Source of the DNA: Saprospiraceae bacterium
Lineage (GTDB): Bacteria; Bacteroidota; Bacteroidia; Chitinophagales; Saprospiraceae
DNA length: 64,000 bases
NCBI GenBank assembly: GCA_016722295.1
Contig: JADKGL010000001.1
Coordinates: forward strand, 62,001-126,000
Direction: 5' to 3'
Shown: positions 1 to 8,819 of the stretch, in pieces
How the letters are laid out: every line of letters begins with the position of its first letter
Numbering within the stretch: the first letter of the stretch is position 1
Position numbers and translations under genes: made by a program
Notes under the pieces: generated by a model
What the model was told of the DNA's origin: nothing
The model's input: only the letters and a program-made list of their open reading frames with translations
The model's database searches: none

Positions 1-270
1 GGATATCCGTTTTAAACTTTCAATTTTTTCAGGAGTTGATTTTGAATTTTGCAAACTCAACATCAACTCTTTTAACTCAGCTTTCTGAGGTTCTTGAAGT
101 CTGGCATCTGCTGCCATCTTTATATTTTCAATACCTGTGATTAATAGGTCTTGTTTTCTTATTTCATTAGCTCTCTTGTGATCCACAGAGCTAACATCAA
201 AGCCAAAATAAAACGCAGCCCAAATACCCAAAAAGGCGATAGCAAGTAGTACGGGTGCTTTGATTTTCAC
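1..270 (-). CDS. Membrane-anchored conserved protein, 5' part only (cut by window edge)
   Basis: An open frame of 90 codons runs without a stop from a GTG at 270 to the first base of the window, so the 3' end is missing. It starts three bases after the stop of the HU-like gene, which suggests one transcript. The first ~22 residues (KIKAPVLLAIAFLGIWAA and following) form one hydrophobic helix, and the rest is charged and helical. In this phylum a TPR-type membrane protein often follows an HU gene, but no TPR unit can be confirmed in the visible part. The GTG start is inferred from spacing, as no in-frame ATG lies before the helix. Confidence 0.6.
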   Translation of the reverse strand, partial: MKIKAPVLLAIAFLGIWAAFYFGFDVSSVDHKRANEIRKQDLLITGIENIKMAADARLQEPQKAELKELMLSLQNSKSTPEKIESLKRIS

Positions 271-273
271 TGT

Positions 274-594
274 TTAATCGTCTATTTCTTCAGTATATGC
301 TGTCTCATCTGGCTCTTTGCCTAATTTAACATGGTCTACGAAGATCTTAGCTGGCTTAAATGATGGTATAAAATGTTCTGGAATCTCGATTGCTACATTC
401 TTTTTAATATGGCGACCAATTTTTTTAGCTCTTTTTTTAACTATAAATGAACCAAATCCTCTTATATAAACATTTTCCCCAGTTGCCAATGAATGTTTGA
501 TCTCTTTGAAGAACATCTCCAAGGATACAAGTACATCAACTTTCGGTACACCCGACTTATCCGAAATTAATGTAACTAAATCTGCTTTCCTCAT
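274..594 (-). CDS. HU/IHF-family DNA-binding protein
   Basis: This 106-residue protein belongs to the bacterial histone-like HU/IHF family, which binds and bends DNA as a dimer. The N-terminal dimerisation helices (MRKADLVTLISDKSGV) are followed by the hallmark beta-arm segment YIRGFGSFIVKKRAKKIGRH near residues 43-62 and the FKPAK motif near residue 80. Compared with ~90-residue HU it has an acidic C-terminal tail (EPDETAYTEEIDD), common in Bacteroidota homologues. It is read away from yicC, sharing a ~210-bp divergent intergenic region. HU and IHF subtypes cannot be told apart here. Confidence 0.9.
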   Translation of the reverse strand: MRKADLVTLISDKSGVPKVDVLVSLEMFFKEIKHSLATGENVYIRGFGSFIVKKRAKKIGRHIKKNVAIEIPEHFIPSFKPAKIFVDHVKLGKEPDETAYTEEIDD

Positions 595-804
595 CTGCTT
601 GATTTTTAGACAGTTATGAAAATTTCTCTCTTAGAGAGTCGCAAATTTCGCAATTTTCTATCAATTATAAAATTTTTTGTTCATTTTTATTCAAAAAAAT
701 GTTTGATAACGATTTCTTTATCAAGAAGATATGTCCTGTTTGTGCAAAAATTACTACTACGTTGCATTATTTCCATACCTTAGCCATTCAAAAATATATC
801 GTTC

Positions 805-1680
805 ATGCTGTATTCAATGACTGGTTTTGGCAATTCTAATGGGCATTTTCAAAATAAAAAAATCTCAGTTGAAATGCGATGTCTTAATTCAAAAATTAAC
901 GACTTTCGTCTTAAAACACCTGCGAGTTATAGGCAAAGAGAATTGGAGGTAAGAAAATTGCTAAATGATTTGGTCGTAAGAGGGAAACTAGATGTCACTA
1001 TTAATATCGAAAGTTCAGATGACGACGATGAGTTCAAACTCAATACAAAATTATTCAAAAGCTTCTACAACCAAATTAAAACCTTGGGTACTGAAATTGA
1101 CTTCTCCAAAGTAGATATGTTGAATGCAATATTGAAATTTCCAAATGTCATTGAGTCACACGAAACATTGATCTCTGAGGAAGAATTTGCAATGACGATG
1201 AGCCTACTGGAAGAAGCTGTTGAAAAATTGAATGATTTTCGCTCATTGGAAGGTACTATTATTACGAATGATATGGTTTTGAGACTGAAACTAATACTCG
1301 ACGCTTTATCAAAAGTTGAAGAACATGATATCGATCGAAAAAAACTTTTGAATGATCGATTGATGAACTCATTACTTGCCAATGTATCAAAAGAGCACAT
1401 AGATAAAAATCGATTCGAGCAAGAGATCATCTTATATTTAGAACGTCTGGACATCACTGAAGAAAAAATTCGTCTTAAACAACACTGCGATTATTTTCTT
1501 CAAGAGCTAAAGTCTAAGGAGAAAAGCAAGTCAAAAAAACTCAATTTTATCAGCCAAGAAATCGGTCGTGAGATCAACACACTTGGGGCTAAAGCGCAAA
1601 ATAGCTCCATACAAAAATTAGTGGTTGAAATGAAAGATGAATTGGAAAAAATAAAAGAACAATTGAATAATGTTTTGTAG
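805..1680 (+). CDS. yicC: YicC family endoribonuclease
   Basis: A 291-residue protein of normal YicC length. It opens with the family signature MLYSMTGFG and ends in the conserved DUF1732 segment (FISQEIGREINTLGAKAQ, then the helical EMKDELEKIKEQLNNVL tail). YicC of E. coli has been described as an endoribonuclease that acts on small RNAs; its role here is inferred by homology. The ATG is five bases upstream of nothing else in frame and fits the family start exactly. It is followed five bases later by gmk, the usual yicC-gmk pairing in this phylum. Confidence 0.93.
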   Translation: MLYSMTGFGNSNGHFQNKKISVEMRCLNSKINDFRLKTPASYRQRELEVRKLLNDLVVRGKLDVTINIESSDDDDEFKLNTKLFKSFYNQIKTLGTEIDFSKVDMLNAILKFPNVIESHETLISEEEFAMTMSLLEEAVEKLNDFRSLEGTIITNDMVLRLKLILDALSKVEEHDIDRKKLLNDRLMNSLLANVSKEHIDKNRFEQEIILYLERLDITEEKIRLKQHCDYFLQELKSKEKSKSKKLNFISQEIGREINTLGAKAQNSSIQKLVVEMKDELEKIKEQLNNVL

Positions 1681-1685
1681 TTCAT

Positions 1686-2243
1686 ATGAGTAAAATCATT
1701 ATTCTTACTGCTCCTTCTGGTTCTGGCAAAACGACGATTGCCAATCATCTCCTACAGAACTTTGACAACTTAAAATTTTCAGTTTCTGCAACAACGCGTG
1801 AAAAAAGAGATTATGAAATAAATGGTGTACATTATCATTTCATGAATATCAAGCAGTTCAAAGATAATATTGAGGCAGGAAATTTTTTGGAATATCAAGA
1901 AGTCTACCCAAACCAATTTTATGGCACCTTATTGTCTGAAGTTAAAGCTGCTTGGGATGATCACAAAGTTATTTTATTTGATATTGATGTCAAAGGCTCT
2001 TTGAATATTGAACGCGACATGTATGATGTCCTTTCTATTTACATCAAAGCGCCGAGCATCGAAGTGTTAAGACAACGACTACTTGATAGAGGAACTGAAA
2101 CGAATGAATCTTTAGAAAAACGCATTCAAAAAGCTACAGAAGAACTAGAATATTCAAAATATTTTGATTATGTAATTACGAACGATCAATTAGAGCGTGC
2201 CTGTAGAATAATCAAATTTATTGTCCAAGATTTTATGAAATAG
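1686..2243 (+). CDS. gmk: Guanylate kinase
   Basis: This enzyme phosphorylates GMP to GDP with ATP in the cytoplasm, an essential step of guanine nucleotide supply. The protein has 185 residues, slightly shorter than the usual ~200. The P-loop APSGSGKT lies at residues 9-16, the GMP-binding segment SATTREKRDYEINGVHYHF follows near residues 35-53, and the lid carries RLLDRGTETNESLEKRI. It starts six bases after the yicC stop, so the two are very likely co-transcribed. The ~400 bp downstream hold no gene. Confidence 0.95.
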   Translation: MSKIIILTAPSGSGKTTIANHLLQNFDNLKFSVSATTREKRDYEINGVHYHFMNIKQFKDNIEAGNFLEYQEVYPNQFYGTLLSEVKAAWDDHKVILFDIDVKGSLNIERDMYDVLSIYIKAPSIEVLRQRLLDRGTETNESLEKRIQKATEELEYSKYFDYVITNDQLERACRIIKFIVQDFMK

Positions 2244-2637
2244 ATGTTCTCGTGCAATTAAAACTCTATTACATATATACCTAATAATATTTAGGAGAAT
2301 AAATACTATATAGGAGAATATCATATGTGAAGAATCTTCATTGCATTTTCTCTTTACTAAATTATACCCTATAAAGCGCAAGTTAAAAAAACACGAATTA
2401 TATATTACATATTTAAATAATATGTAAAACACTAACTAACAATACAACTAAGTATATTTAAATTTTTTATGTTAATTTTTAGTAATTTCTTCATAAAGAA
2501 TTCACAAAACTTTAGATAAATCGTTTTATTATTACAGCTCGAAATGAGTTGTACTCTTGGGTACATATTATTTCGTAGTGTCAAACAAAAACTTTTAATT
2601 AATTTAATTTTCATTCAAAAATTGTCAAATTAAGCGT
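2244..2637. other. Non-coding, AT-rich gap between gmk and exbB
   Basis: No convincing coding frame was found in these 394 bases. The short open frames on the minus strand have no family resemblance and follow base composition. The stretch holds a small palindrome (TGAAGAATCTTCA near 2325) and an imperfect hairpin at 2540-2575. It must also contain the promoter of the exb-tonB operon, which was not pinpointed. Confidence 0.5.
2540..2575 (+). promoter_or_regulatory. Imperfect hairpin upstream of exbB
   Basis: An inverted repeat has outer arms CGAAAT and ATTTCG, an internal loop, and inner arms TGTAC and GTACA around a short loop. It ends about 60 bases before the exbB start. It could be an operator or a leader RNA structure. 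No family was recognised and the stem is short. Confidence 0.3.
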
Positions 2638-3456
2638 ATGAGCAATCAAAACAAAAATTCTGCCCAAGGAGGTAGCTCTTTCAGTTCGATTTTTGCTTCT
2701 GTAATTATTTTTCTAGCATTAATTGTAGGTATTTTAATTTTCAAATTTGTTTTAGGGAATCCTGCAAATTTTGAAGGTGGTGATCCAACCAAACATCCGC
2801 ATCCAGGCAATTATCTTGGAATGATGTACAAGGGAGGTATTTTAGTGCCCGTGTTAATGGCGTTAATGATCATCGTTATTTCTGTGATCATAGAAAGATT
2901 TATTACAATTAGAGTTGCTAGTGGTAAAGGATCTATTCCAAATTTCGTGAGAAAAGTAAAAAATTTATTGAACGAAAACAGAGTAGATGCTGCTATTGCT
3001 GAGTGCGATTCTCAAAAAGGTTCAGTAGCAAATGTTATTCGTGAAGGACTACACAAATACAAAGCCATGTCTTCCATGACAGGTATGGAAAAAGATCAAA
3101 AAGTATTAGCAATCCAAAAAGAAATTGAAGAATCGACTTCATTAGAATTGCCAATGCTTGAAAAGAATCTTGTTATACTAGCGACAATTTCATCCGTAGC
3201 GACATTGATGGGATTGTTGGGTACGGTATTTGGTATGATTCGAGCATTCTCTGCGATTGCGACTGCAGGAGCACCAGATGCTGTGGCATTATCAAATGGT
3301 ATCTCTGAAGCCTTGATCAATACTGCATTAGGTATCTCAACTTCAGCTATTGCTATCATAGCGTACAACTATTTTACTACAAAAATAGATGGCTTGACTT
3401 ATGGTATCGATGAAGCTGGTTTCAGCATTGCTCAAAATTTTGCTTCAAAGCATTAA
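2638..3456 (+). CDS. exbB: MotA/TolQ/ExbB proton channel family protein
   Basis: ExbB is the large subunit of the inner-membrane proton channel that energises TonB for transport across the outer membrane. The 272-residue protein has a hydrophobic segment near residues 17-40, a second ending in the typical MALMIIVISVIIERF near 77-91, and the MotA/TolQ domain in the C-terminal half (EKNLVILATISSVATLMGLL, GTVFGMIRAFSA, then NTALGISTSAIAIIAYNYF). The extra N-terminal helix is usual for Bacteroidota ExbB. It leads an operon with three exbD genes and tonB, 25 bases before the first exbD. Confidence 0.93.
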   Translation: MSNQNKNSAQGGSSFSSIFASVIIFLALIVGILIFKFVLGNPANFEGGDPTKHPHPGNYLGMMYKGGILVPVLMALMIIVISVIIERFITIRVASGKGSIPNFVRKVKNLLNENRVDAAIAECDSQKGSVANVIREGLHKYKAMSSMTGMEKDQKVLAIQKEIEESTSLELPMLEKNLVILATISSVATLMGLLGTVFGMIRAFSAIATAGAPDAVALSNGISEALINTALGISTSAIAIIAYNYFTTKIDGLTYGIDEAGFSIAQNFASKH

Positions 3457-3481
3457 TCACCTCAAGCTAATTTTATAAATT

Positions 3482-4087
3482 ATGCCAAAAGTAAAAGTTC
3501 CACGGAAAAGTACAGCGATAGATATGACCGCTATGTGTGACGTGGCCTTTCTATTGCTAACATTCTTTATCCTTACGACAAAATTTCGACCATCGGAATT
3601 AGCGCCAATAGATATTCCTAATTCAACAGCGCAGATTCCAATACCAGATAAGGATATCATGATGTTTCAAATCGCTCCAGATGGTAAACTCTTTTTTGGA
3701 TTGGATGATCAGCCCACGAGATTAAAACTATTGGATAGATTGTCCAGTCAATATCAATTGGCTCTTTCTGATAAGCAAAAAGATGCATTTCGTACTTTAG
3801 AGTCATGGGGTATGGATATTCGTCAACTTCCAGCTTTTCTAGATATGGATCCAAATGAAAGGGCACATTTTCAGCATACAGGATTGAAGATCGATACTAC
3901 AGGTGGTGAAGCTCAAATCGAAGATTTGATTTTGTTTTCAAGACAAGAGAATAATAATCTCCGTATAGCGATAAAAGGTGATAAATCAACTCAGTATAAG
4001 GCATTTGATAAATTGATTCAAGCACTCCAAAACAGGAAAGTGAATAAGTTCAATATCATCACTTCAGCCAGAGCAGCAAAAGAGTAA
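3482..4087 (+). CDS. exbD: ExbD/TolR family biopolymer transport protein, copy 1
   Basis: ExbD is the single-helix partner of ExbB in the TonB-energising proton channel. The membrane helix with the functional aspartate is IDMTAMCDVAFLLLTFF near residues 13-29; a periplasmic domain follows. At 201 residues it is longer than enterobacterial ExbD (~140), because a segment around residues 75-135 (SSQYQLALSDKQKDAFRTLE and following) is inserted. This insert and the divergent helix (CDVAFLLL rather than VDLGFLLI) set it apart from the two copies downstream. Confidence 0.9.
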   Translation: MPKVKVPRKSTAIDMTAMCDVAFLLLTFFILTTKFRPSELAPIDIPNSTAQIPIPDKDIMMFQIAPDGKLFFGLDDQPTRLKLLDRLSSQYQLALSDKQKDAFRTLESWGMDIRQLPAFLDMDPNERAHFQHTGLKIDTTGGEAQIEDLILFSRQENNNLRIAIKGDKSTQYKAFDKLIQALQNRKVNKFNIITSARAAKE

Positions 4088-4130
4088 ACAATATTTTAAA
4101 AGCAATTTTTCTAAAAAATAAATACGAATT

Positions 4131-4700
4131 ATGGCTGAAATGAATACCTCCGAATCCGGAGCCAAGAAAGGTCACAAGAAAGCCCGTTCGAAGAAAATGT
4201 CCACTCGAGTAGATCTAACAGCAATGGTGGATCTAGGATTCTTATTAATCACATTCTTTATGTTGGCGACTACTTTCAATAAACCAAAAACGATGGAAGT
4301 AAATAAACCAGCGAAAGATGACAATAAGAAAGAAGAAGAGCCTCCAATAAAAATGTCAAAGACTTTGACATTAATGTTGGGCAACAATGATAAAGTTTAT
4401 TGGTATGTTTCTCCTGATGAGATCGATGCCAATACTCAATTGACTATGGATAGTGTGGATTATTCATCTACAGGCTTGAGGAAAATCGTGACCACTCGCC
4501 AGAAGGAAGTAGCTGCGCAGTGGGGAAATAAAGAAGATCTCTTTGTCATGATCAAACCGCTTCCAACATCAAAGTTGAAAAATACAGTAGATGTATTGGA
4601 TGAAATGACCATAAATGGAGTGACTCGTTATGCGATCCTAGAGCCAACTGACCCAATAGACAGTCTTGTTGCACTTCGTATTGGTCAACCTCGAAAATAA
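4131..4700 (+). CDS. exbD: ExbD/TolR family biopolymer transport protein, copy 2
   Basis: This second ExbD paralogue has 189 residues: a basic N-terminal tail (KKGHKKARSKKMSTR), one membrane helix with the channel aspartate (VDLTAMVDLGFLLITFFML), and a periplasmic domain containing the conserved LDEMTINGVTRYAILEP segment. It is clearly closer to copy 3 than to copy 1 in the helix, the LMLG motif and the C-terminal domain, so copies 2 and 3 probably arose by tandem duplication. Sitting in the same operon, it may form mixed channels with ExbB; that is inference. Confidence 0.9.
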   Translation: MAEMNTSESGAKKGHKKARSKKMSTRVDLTAMVDLGFLLITFFMLATTFNKPKTMEVNKPAKDDNKKEEEPPIKMSKTLTLMLGNNDKVYWYVSPDEIDANTQLTMDSVDYSSTGLRKIVTTRQKEVAAQWGNKEDLFVMIKPLPTSKLKNTVDVLDEMTINGVTRYAILEPTDPIDSLVALRIGQPRK

Positions 4701-4783
4701 AATTTTATCAACGAATAACATAAAGATGTTATTCCAATTCACATCTCTTGTTTCATAATCGTTATCCTAATAAAATAAAGATT

Positions 4784-5353
4784 ATGGCTGACATGATGAA
4801 TCTTTCAAAACAAACCAATAATGGTCGAAGATCTCGTAAAGGGAATTTGAAAGTAGATCTCACTGCGATGGTAGATCTTGGATTTTTACTCATTAGCTTT
4901 TTTATGTTGAGTACTTCCTTTGATAAGCCAAAGCAAATGGATGTCTTTATGCCGAATAGCAAAGGACCAAATGATCCAACTGAAATCAAACTTACAAAAA
5001 CCGTAAGTCTAATGCTTGGACAAAATGGTATGATCTATTCTTATCAATTGCCAGACATGGATTTTACGATTCAAGATATTGCAATTGATAGTTTTGAATA
5101 TAGTGCAGCTGTATTCAGAAAATTGATCTTTCGATATCAAGATAAGGTTGCTCGAATTCATGGAGATAAAAAAGAATTATTCATTTTTATCAAACCTTTA
5201 GAGAACTCCAGATTCGAGACCTTAGTATCTGTTTTGGATGAGATGAATATTTGTAATGTTGCAAGATATGCGATAGTAAAACCAGAAAGCGAAGTGGATC
5301 AATATATCTTTCAAAAAATAATAAACACCAAGCCACCAGAAATTAAACTGTAA
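4784..5353 (+). CDS. exbD: ExbD/TolR family biopolymer transport protein, copy 3
   Basis: This third ExbD paralogue has the helix VDLTAMVDLGFLLISFFML with its aspartate and the periplasmic motif LDEMNICNVARYAIVKPES. The frame is open from a TTG at 4748, but the ATG at 4784 gives an N-terminus (MADMMNLSKQ) that lines up with copy 2 (MAEMNTSESG), so 4784 is chosen (189 residues). Copies 2 and 3 have the same length and layout, supporting a tandem duplication. It lies 36 bases before tonB. Confidence 0.9.
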   Translation: MADMMNLSKQTNNGRRSRKGNLKVDLTAMVDLGFLLISFFMLSTSFDKPKQMDVFMPNSKGPNDPTEIKLTKTVSLMLGQNGMIYSYQLPDMDFTIQDIAIDSFEYSAAVFRKLIFRYQDKVARIHGDKKELFIFIKPLENSRFETLVSVLDEMNICNVARYAIVKPESEVDQYIFQKIINTKPPEIKL

Positions 5354-5389
5354 AAAAAATTGTTGTATTTAATAAATTAAATAGAATAC

Positions 5390-6217
5390 ATGGAAAAATC
5401 AGATTTGCTCAATGCCTCAATGGACGATATCGTCTTTGAGAGTCGGAATAAATCTTATGGCGCGTATGTACTTAGAAAGTTATATGATCGCCACATGACT
5501 CGCGGATTCATTATCGGCACTTTACTTTTCATTTTGGCTGTAAGTGCGCCATTTATCATCAGTGCGATAAAAAACTTAATACCAGAGGAGAAAGACGAAT
5601 TGGTAATGAAGGAAGTAACATTGGCAGAACCACCGCCAATCGATCCTAAAAAACCACCTCCGCCACCGCCACCTAAGGTAGATCCTCCTCCGATCAAAGA
5701 TCAGATCAAGTTCGTTCCTCCCAAAGTCAAGAAGGACGAAGAAGTAAAAGAAGAGGAACCACCTCCACCAACAGTTGAAGAAATCAAGGACAAGGAAATT
5801 GCAACTGAAACAAAGAAAGGAGAAGAAGGTGGTGTTGATGCTTCCTTGGTAGAACCGCCTCCACCCCCAGTCATTGAAGAAGAAAAACCCAAAGAGGAAG
5901 AAGTCTTCAAATTTGTGGAGCAGATGCCTTCATTTCCTGATGGTGAAAAAGCCTTGATGGAATATCTGGCTAAGAATATTAAGTATCCTCCTATCGCAAG
6001 AGAAAATGGTATAGAAGGTAGAGTAATCGTAGGATTCGTCGTGTCGAAATCTGGAAATATCGAACAAGTAAAAGTCATCCGTGGAATCGGTGGCGGCTGT
6101 GATGAAGAAGCGGCTAAAGTCATACGAGCGATGCCAAATTGGACTCCAGGAAAGCATAATGGAAAGGCAGTTCCAGTAAGCTATACAGTACCTGTATCAT
6201 TTAAACTAGAAGGCTAA
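5390..6217 (+). CDS. tonB: TonB energy transducer
   Basis: TonB carries energy from the ExbB/ExbD channel to TonB-dependent receptors in the outer membrane. The 275-residue protein has a cytoplasmic N-terminal stretch typical for this phylum (DIVFESRNKSYGAYVLRKLY, residues 13-32), one membrane helix near residues 39-60, a periplasmic Pro-rich linker with several PPPPP runs and acidic spacers (~75-175), and a C-terminal TonB domain (EGRVIVGFVVSKSGNIEQVK). It is the last large gene of the exb operon. The TonB-dependent receptor at 25-29 kb is a likely client. Confidence 0.93.
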   Translation: MEKSDLLNASMDDIVFESRNKSYGAYVLRKLYDRHMTRGFIIGTLLFILAVSAPFIISAIKNLIPEEKDELVMKEVTLAEPPPIDPKKPPPPPPPKVDPPPIKDQIKFVPPKVKKDEEVKEEEPPPPTVEEIKDKEIATETKKGEEGGVDASLVEPPPPPVIEEEKPKEEEVFKFVEQMPSFPDGEKALMEYLAKNIKYPPIARENGIEGRVIVGFVVSKSGNIEQVKVIRGIGGGCDEEAAKVIRAMPNWTPGKHNGKAVPVSYTVPVSFKLEG

Positions 6218-6224
6218 ACATAGT

Positions 6225-6389
6225 ATGTTTTCAAGACCATTTTTCATACTGTTAAGTTTAGTTTACATTGGAATTGGGATTTTTATTTTTGTAAAAAAAA
6301 TGATACCAGGAATGTGGAATGAAGTTTTGGCAGTAGTTTTTGTTGCTTATGGCGTATTTCGATTCTATAGAGCGATGAAAATGGAATAA
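6225..6389 (+). CDS. Small two-helix membrane protein (54 residues)
   Basis: A 54-codon frame begins with ATG seven bases after the tonB stop and ends before the operon terminator. The translation starts MFSRPFFILLSLVYIGIGIF and contains a second hydrophobic stretch (WNEVLAVVFVAYGVFRFY), giving two predicted membrane helices joined by a short KKMIPGM loop. The close spacing after tonB and the strong terminator right behind it support a real gene. It may be an accessory of the Exb/Ton complex; no family is recognised, and function is unknown. Confidence 0.65.
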   Translation: MFSRPFFILLSLVYIGIGIFIFVKKMIPGMWNEVLAVVFVAYGVFRFYRAMKME

Positions 6390-6411
6390 AGGAAATAAAT
6401 TAAGATTTATA

Positions 6412-6445
6412 AAAAGCCATTGTGTTGATATGCACAGTGGCTTTT
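6412..6445 (+). terminator. Intrinsic terminator of the exb-tonB operon
   Basis: The 13-base arms AAAAGCCATTGTG (6412-6424) and CACAGTGGCTTTT (6433-6445) pair fully apart from one G-T pair, around an 8-base loop. The descending arm ends in TTTT. It lies just after the small membrane protein and before the atpD promoter. Confidence 0.85.
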
Positions 6446-6519
6446 GTATTTTAGATCATGTCTGCTTGTAAACTTTCGGTTAATACATTAAAATATTTTT
6501 ATAATTCTTTTTCACGTCC

Positions 6520-6527
6520 TATCTTTG
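6520..6527 (+). promoter_or_regulatory. Putative -7 promoter element for atpDC
   Basis: TATCTTTG matches the Bacteroidota -7 consensus TANNTTTG exactly, 43 bases before the atpD start and after the preceding terminator. No clear -33 TTTG is present at the usual spacing. Confidence 0.5.
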
Positions 6528-6569
6528 CGGCGAAATATCATACAATATTTTATTTTTTTATAATATAAT

Positions 6570-8084
6570 ATGGCAAATATTGGTCGCATAAGTCAAATCA
6601 TCGGTCCAGTTGTGGACGTATCATTCGCAGGTGAAGGATCTGTTTTACCTGAAATATTGAATGCTCTCTTAATCAAACGAGAAGGCAAGGATGACTTAAT
6701 CCTTGAAGTACAACAACATTTAGGTGAAGATAGTATAAGAGCTATTGCTATGGATTCTACTGATGGATTAACCAGAGGTACAGAAGTCATCGATATGAAT
6801 GAGACTATCTCAATGCCAGTAGGAGACGAGATCAAAGGCAGACTATTCAATGTAGTAGGACAGGCAATCGATGGATTAGGAGAAGTGAGTAGAAAACACA
6901 CTTATTCAATCCACAATAAGCCACCTATTTATGAAGATTTATCTACTGAAACAGAAGTATTATTCACTGGAATCAAGGTTATTGACCTTATCGAACCATA
7001 TTCAAAGGGTGGAAAAATCGGACTTTTCGGAGGTGCTGGAGTAGGAAAGACAGTATTAATTCAAGAATTAATTAACAATATTGCAAAAGGATACGGAGGT
7101 TTATCTGTATTCGCAGGTGTGGGAGAGCGTACTCGAGAAGGAAATGACCTTTTGAGAGAGATGATTGAAGCAGGTATCATCAAGTATGGTGATAAATTCA
7201 AACATTCTATGGAAGAAGGTGGATGGGATTTGAATGCAGTAGATAAAAAAGATCTATTGGACTCAAAAGCAACATTCATTTTCGGACAGATGAACGAGCC
7301 ACCTGGTGCAAGAGCTAGAGTAGCGCTATCGGGATTGACTGTGGCAGAATATTTCCGAGATGGTGATATGAATGATCCAGCTGGTGGAAAAGACATCCTA
7401 TTCTTTATAGACAATATCTTCCGTTTTACTCAAGCGGGATCTGAAGTATCAGCCTTGTTAGGTCGTATGCCTTCAGCAGTAGGATATCAGCCAACTTTAG
7501 CTACTGAGATGGGATTGATGCAAGAGCGTATCACTTCTACTAAGAGAGGTTCGATTACATCTGTTCAGGCTGTATACGTACCTGCAGATGACTTGACTGA
7601 CCCAGCTCCAGCTACAACATTTGCTCACTTAGATGCGACAACGGTATTAAGTAGAAAAATCGCAGCATTAGGTATCTACCCTGCTGTAGATCCATTGGAT
7701 TCTACATCAAGAATTTTGGATCCATTGATCATTGGAGAATTACATTACAACACTGCACAACGTGTGAAAAATATATTACAGCGATACAATGAATTACTTG
7801 ATATTATCGCTATTCTCGGTATGGAGGAATTGTCTGAAGAAGATAAACTTGTAGTACATAGAGCAAGACGTGTACAAAGATTCTTGTCTCAGCCATTCCA
7901 CGTGGCAGAGCAATTCACAGGTATTAAAGGAGTATTAGTTCCTATCGAAGAAACCATTAGAGGTTTCAATATGATCATGGATGGTGAAGTAGATGAATAT
8001 CCAGAAGCTGCATTCAACCTCGTAGGAAGTATTGATGATGCAATAGCGAAAGGAAAGAAATTGATGGCAGAATCAAATTCATAA
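6570..8084 (+). CDS. atpD: F-type ATP synthase subunit beta
   Basis: This is the catalytic subunit of the F1 sector, making ATP from ADP and phosphate. At 504 residues it is of normal length. The Walker A motif GGAGVGKT is at residues 154-161, and GERTREGND, the Walker B strand ILFFIDNIFRFTQAGSEVS and the ALLGRMPSAVGYQPTL segment all follow in order. Only atpC follows; the other subunits are not in the window. Separation of atpDC from the rest is usual in this phylum. Confidence 0.98.
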   Translation: MANIGRISQIIGPVVDVSFAGEGSVLPEILNALLIKREGKDDLILEVQQHLGEDSIRAIAMDSTDGLTRGTEVIDMNETISMPVGDEIKGRLFNVVGQAIDGLGEVSRKHTYSIHNKPPIYEDLSTETEVLFTGIKVIDLIEPYSKGGKIGLFGGAGVGKTVLIQELINNIAKGYGGLSVFAGVGERTREGNDLLREMIEAGIIKYGDKFKHSMEEGGWDLNAVDKKDLLDSKATFIFGQMNEPPGARARVALSGLTVAEYFRDGDMNDPAGGKDILFFIDNIFRFTQAGSEVSALLGRMPSAVGYQPTLATEMGLMQERITSTKRGSITSVQAVYVPADDLTDPAPATTFAHLDATTVLSRKIAALGIYPAVDPLDSTSRILDPLIIGELHYNTAQRVKNILQRYNELLDIIAILGMEELSEEDKLVVHRARRVQRFLSQPFHVAEQFTGIKGVLVPIEETIRGFNMIMDGEVDEYPEAAFNLVGSIDDAIAKGKKLMAESNS

Positions 8085-8115
8085 TTTTACAAAATAGTAA
8101 AGTAAAATTCCGAAA

Positions 8116-8355
8116 ATGAAAGTAACAATCCTCACTCCAGTATCTCAATTGTTTGAAGGTGAAGCCAAGTCTATAAAGGCTCCAGGTATCAGCGGCGGAC
8201 TGGAGATATTGGATCGTCACGCGCCTATTATTTCAGCATTAGGAAAAGGAACTGTATCAATCACAGATCTGCAAGGCCAAAAACACAAATTCGAAATTAA
8301 GAAAGGCTTCCTTGAAGTACTTCAAAATGAAGTGAGTATTTTGGTCAGAGTGTAG
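8116..8355 (+). CDS. atpC: F-type ATP synthase subunit epsilon (short form)
   Basis: The epsilon subunit sits on the central stalk and links F1 to the rotor. The 79-residue protein corresponds only to the N-terminal beta-sandwich domain (TPVSQLFEGEAKSIKAPGIS, then GGLEILDRHAPIISALGKG). The C-terminal helical domain that acts as an inhibitor in many bacteria is absent. Short epsilon subunits of about 80 residues are common in Bacteroidota, so this is not seen as a truncation. It starts 31 bases after atpD. Confidence 0.93.
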   Translation: MKVTILTPVSQLFEGEAKSIKAPGISGGLEILDRHAPIISALGKGTVSITDLQGQKHKFEIKKGFLEVLQNEVSILVRV

Positions 8356-8819
8356 TCTATTCTAATTTAGTAAGTACTTTTATTGCAAATTATACCTTCT
8401 TGCAAGAAGAGTTATTCTTGTATTTTATTGAAAAGTGTTATCGTAAGTAACTACATCTCGTTGAAGATTTAGGGAGCTTTACTACTATTTTCTTTGAATT
8501 CATTGTTTTTACAATTTATTCATATAAAAAAGCATATTCTCTTAAAGAACATTTTTAGAAATTTCACTACCTTGCATAAAATTTATTACACATTCCGCTA
8601 GTTCCATTCCATTTTCAATTGTTCTCTAGAACTGTCGTGGTACAATTTAAAATAAGCAGTGTGTTGTGGTTCTTAGATGTAATGGGAGTTGATGCGACTG
8701 TGGATAGCACAAAATGAATATATGTTAGTGCTAAAAAACTAGTCTATTTGTTTTTCAGATTACTACGACACAACATTGACAAAAAAAGTTTAATTCAGAT
8801 TTTAAATACAATCAGTAGA
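8356..8819. other. Non-coding gap after atpC
   Basis: No coding frame with family resemblance was found in these 464 bases. There is a perfect 14-base palindrome, CTTCTTGCAAGAAG (8398-8411), which is not followed by a good T-run and so is a poor terminator candidate. The rest is unremarkable AT-rich sequence that may include the promoter of the SRPBCC gene. Confidence 0.4.

Noticed and set aside
2190..2614. Two short minus-strand frames between gmk and exbB
   Set aside because: Very rich in Ile, Lys, Asn, Phe and Tyr, as expected from AT-rich non-coding DNA; one overlaps gmk.
8398..8411. Palindrome CTTCTTGCAAGAAG as the atpC terminator
   Set aside because: The stem is short and AT-rich and there is no adjacent T-run, so it does not meet the usual pattern.
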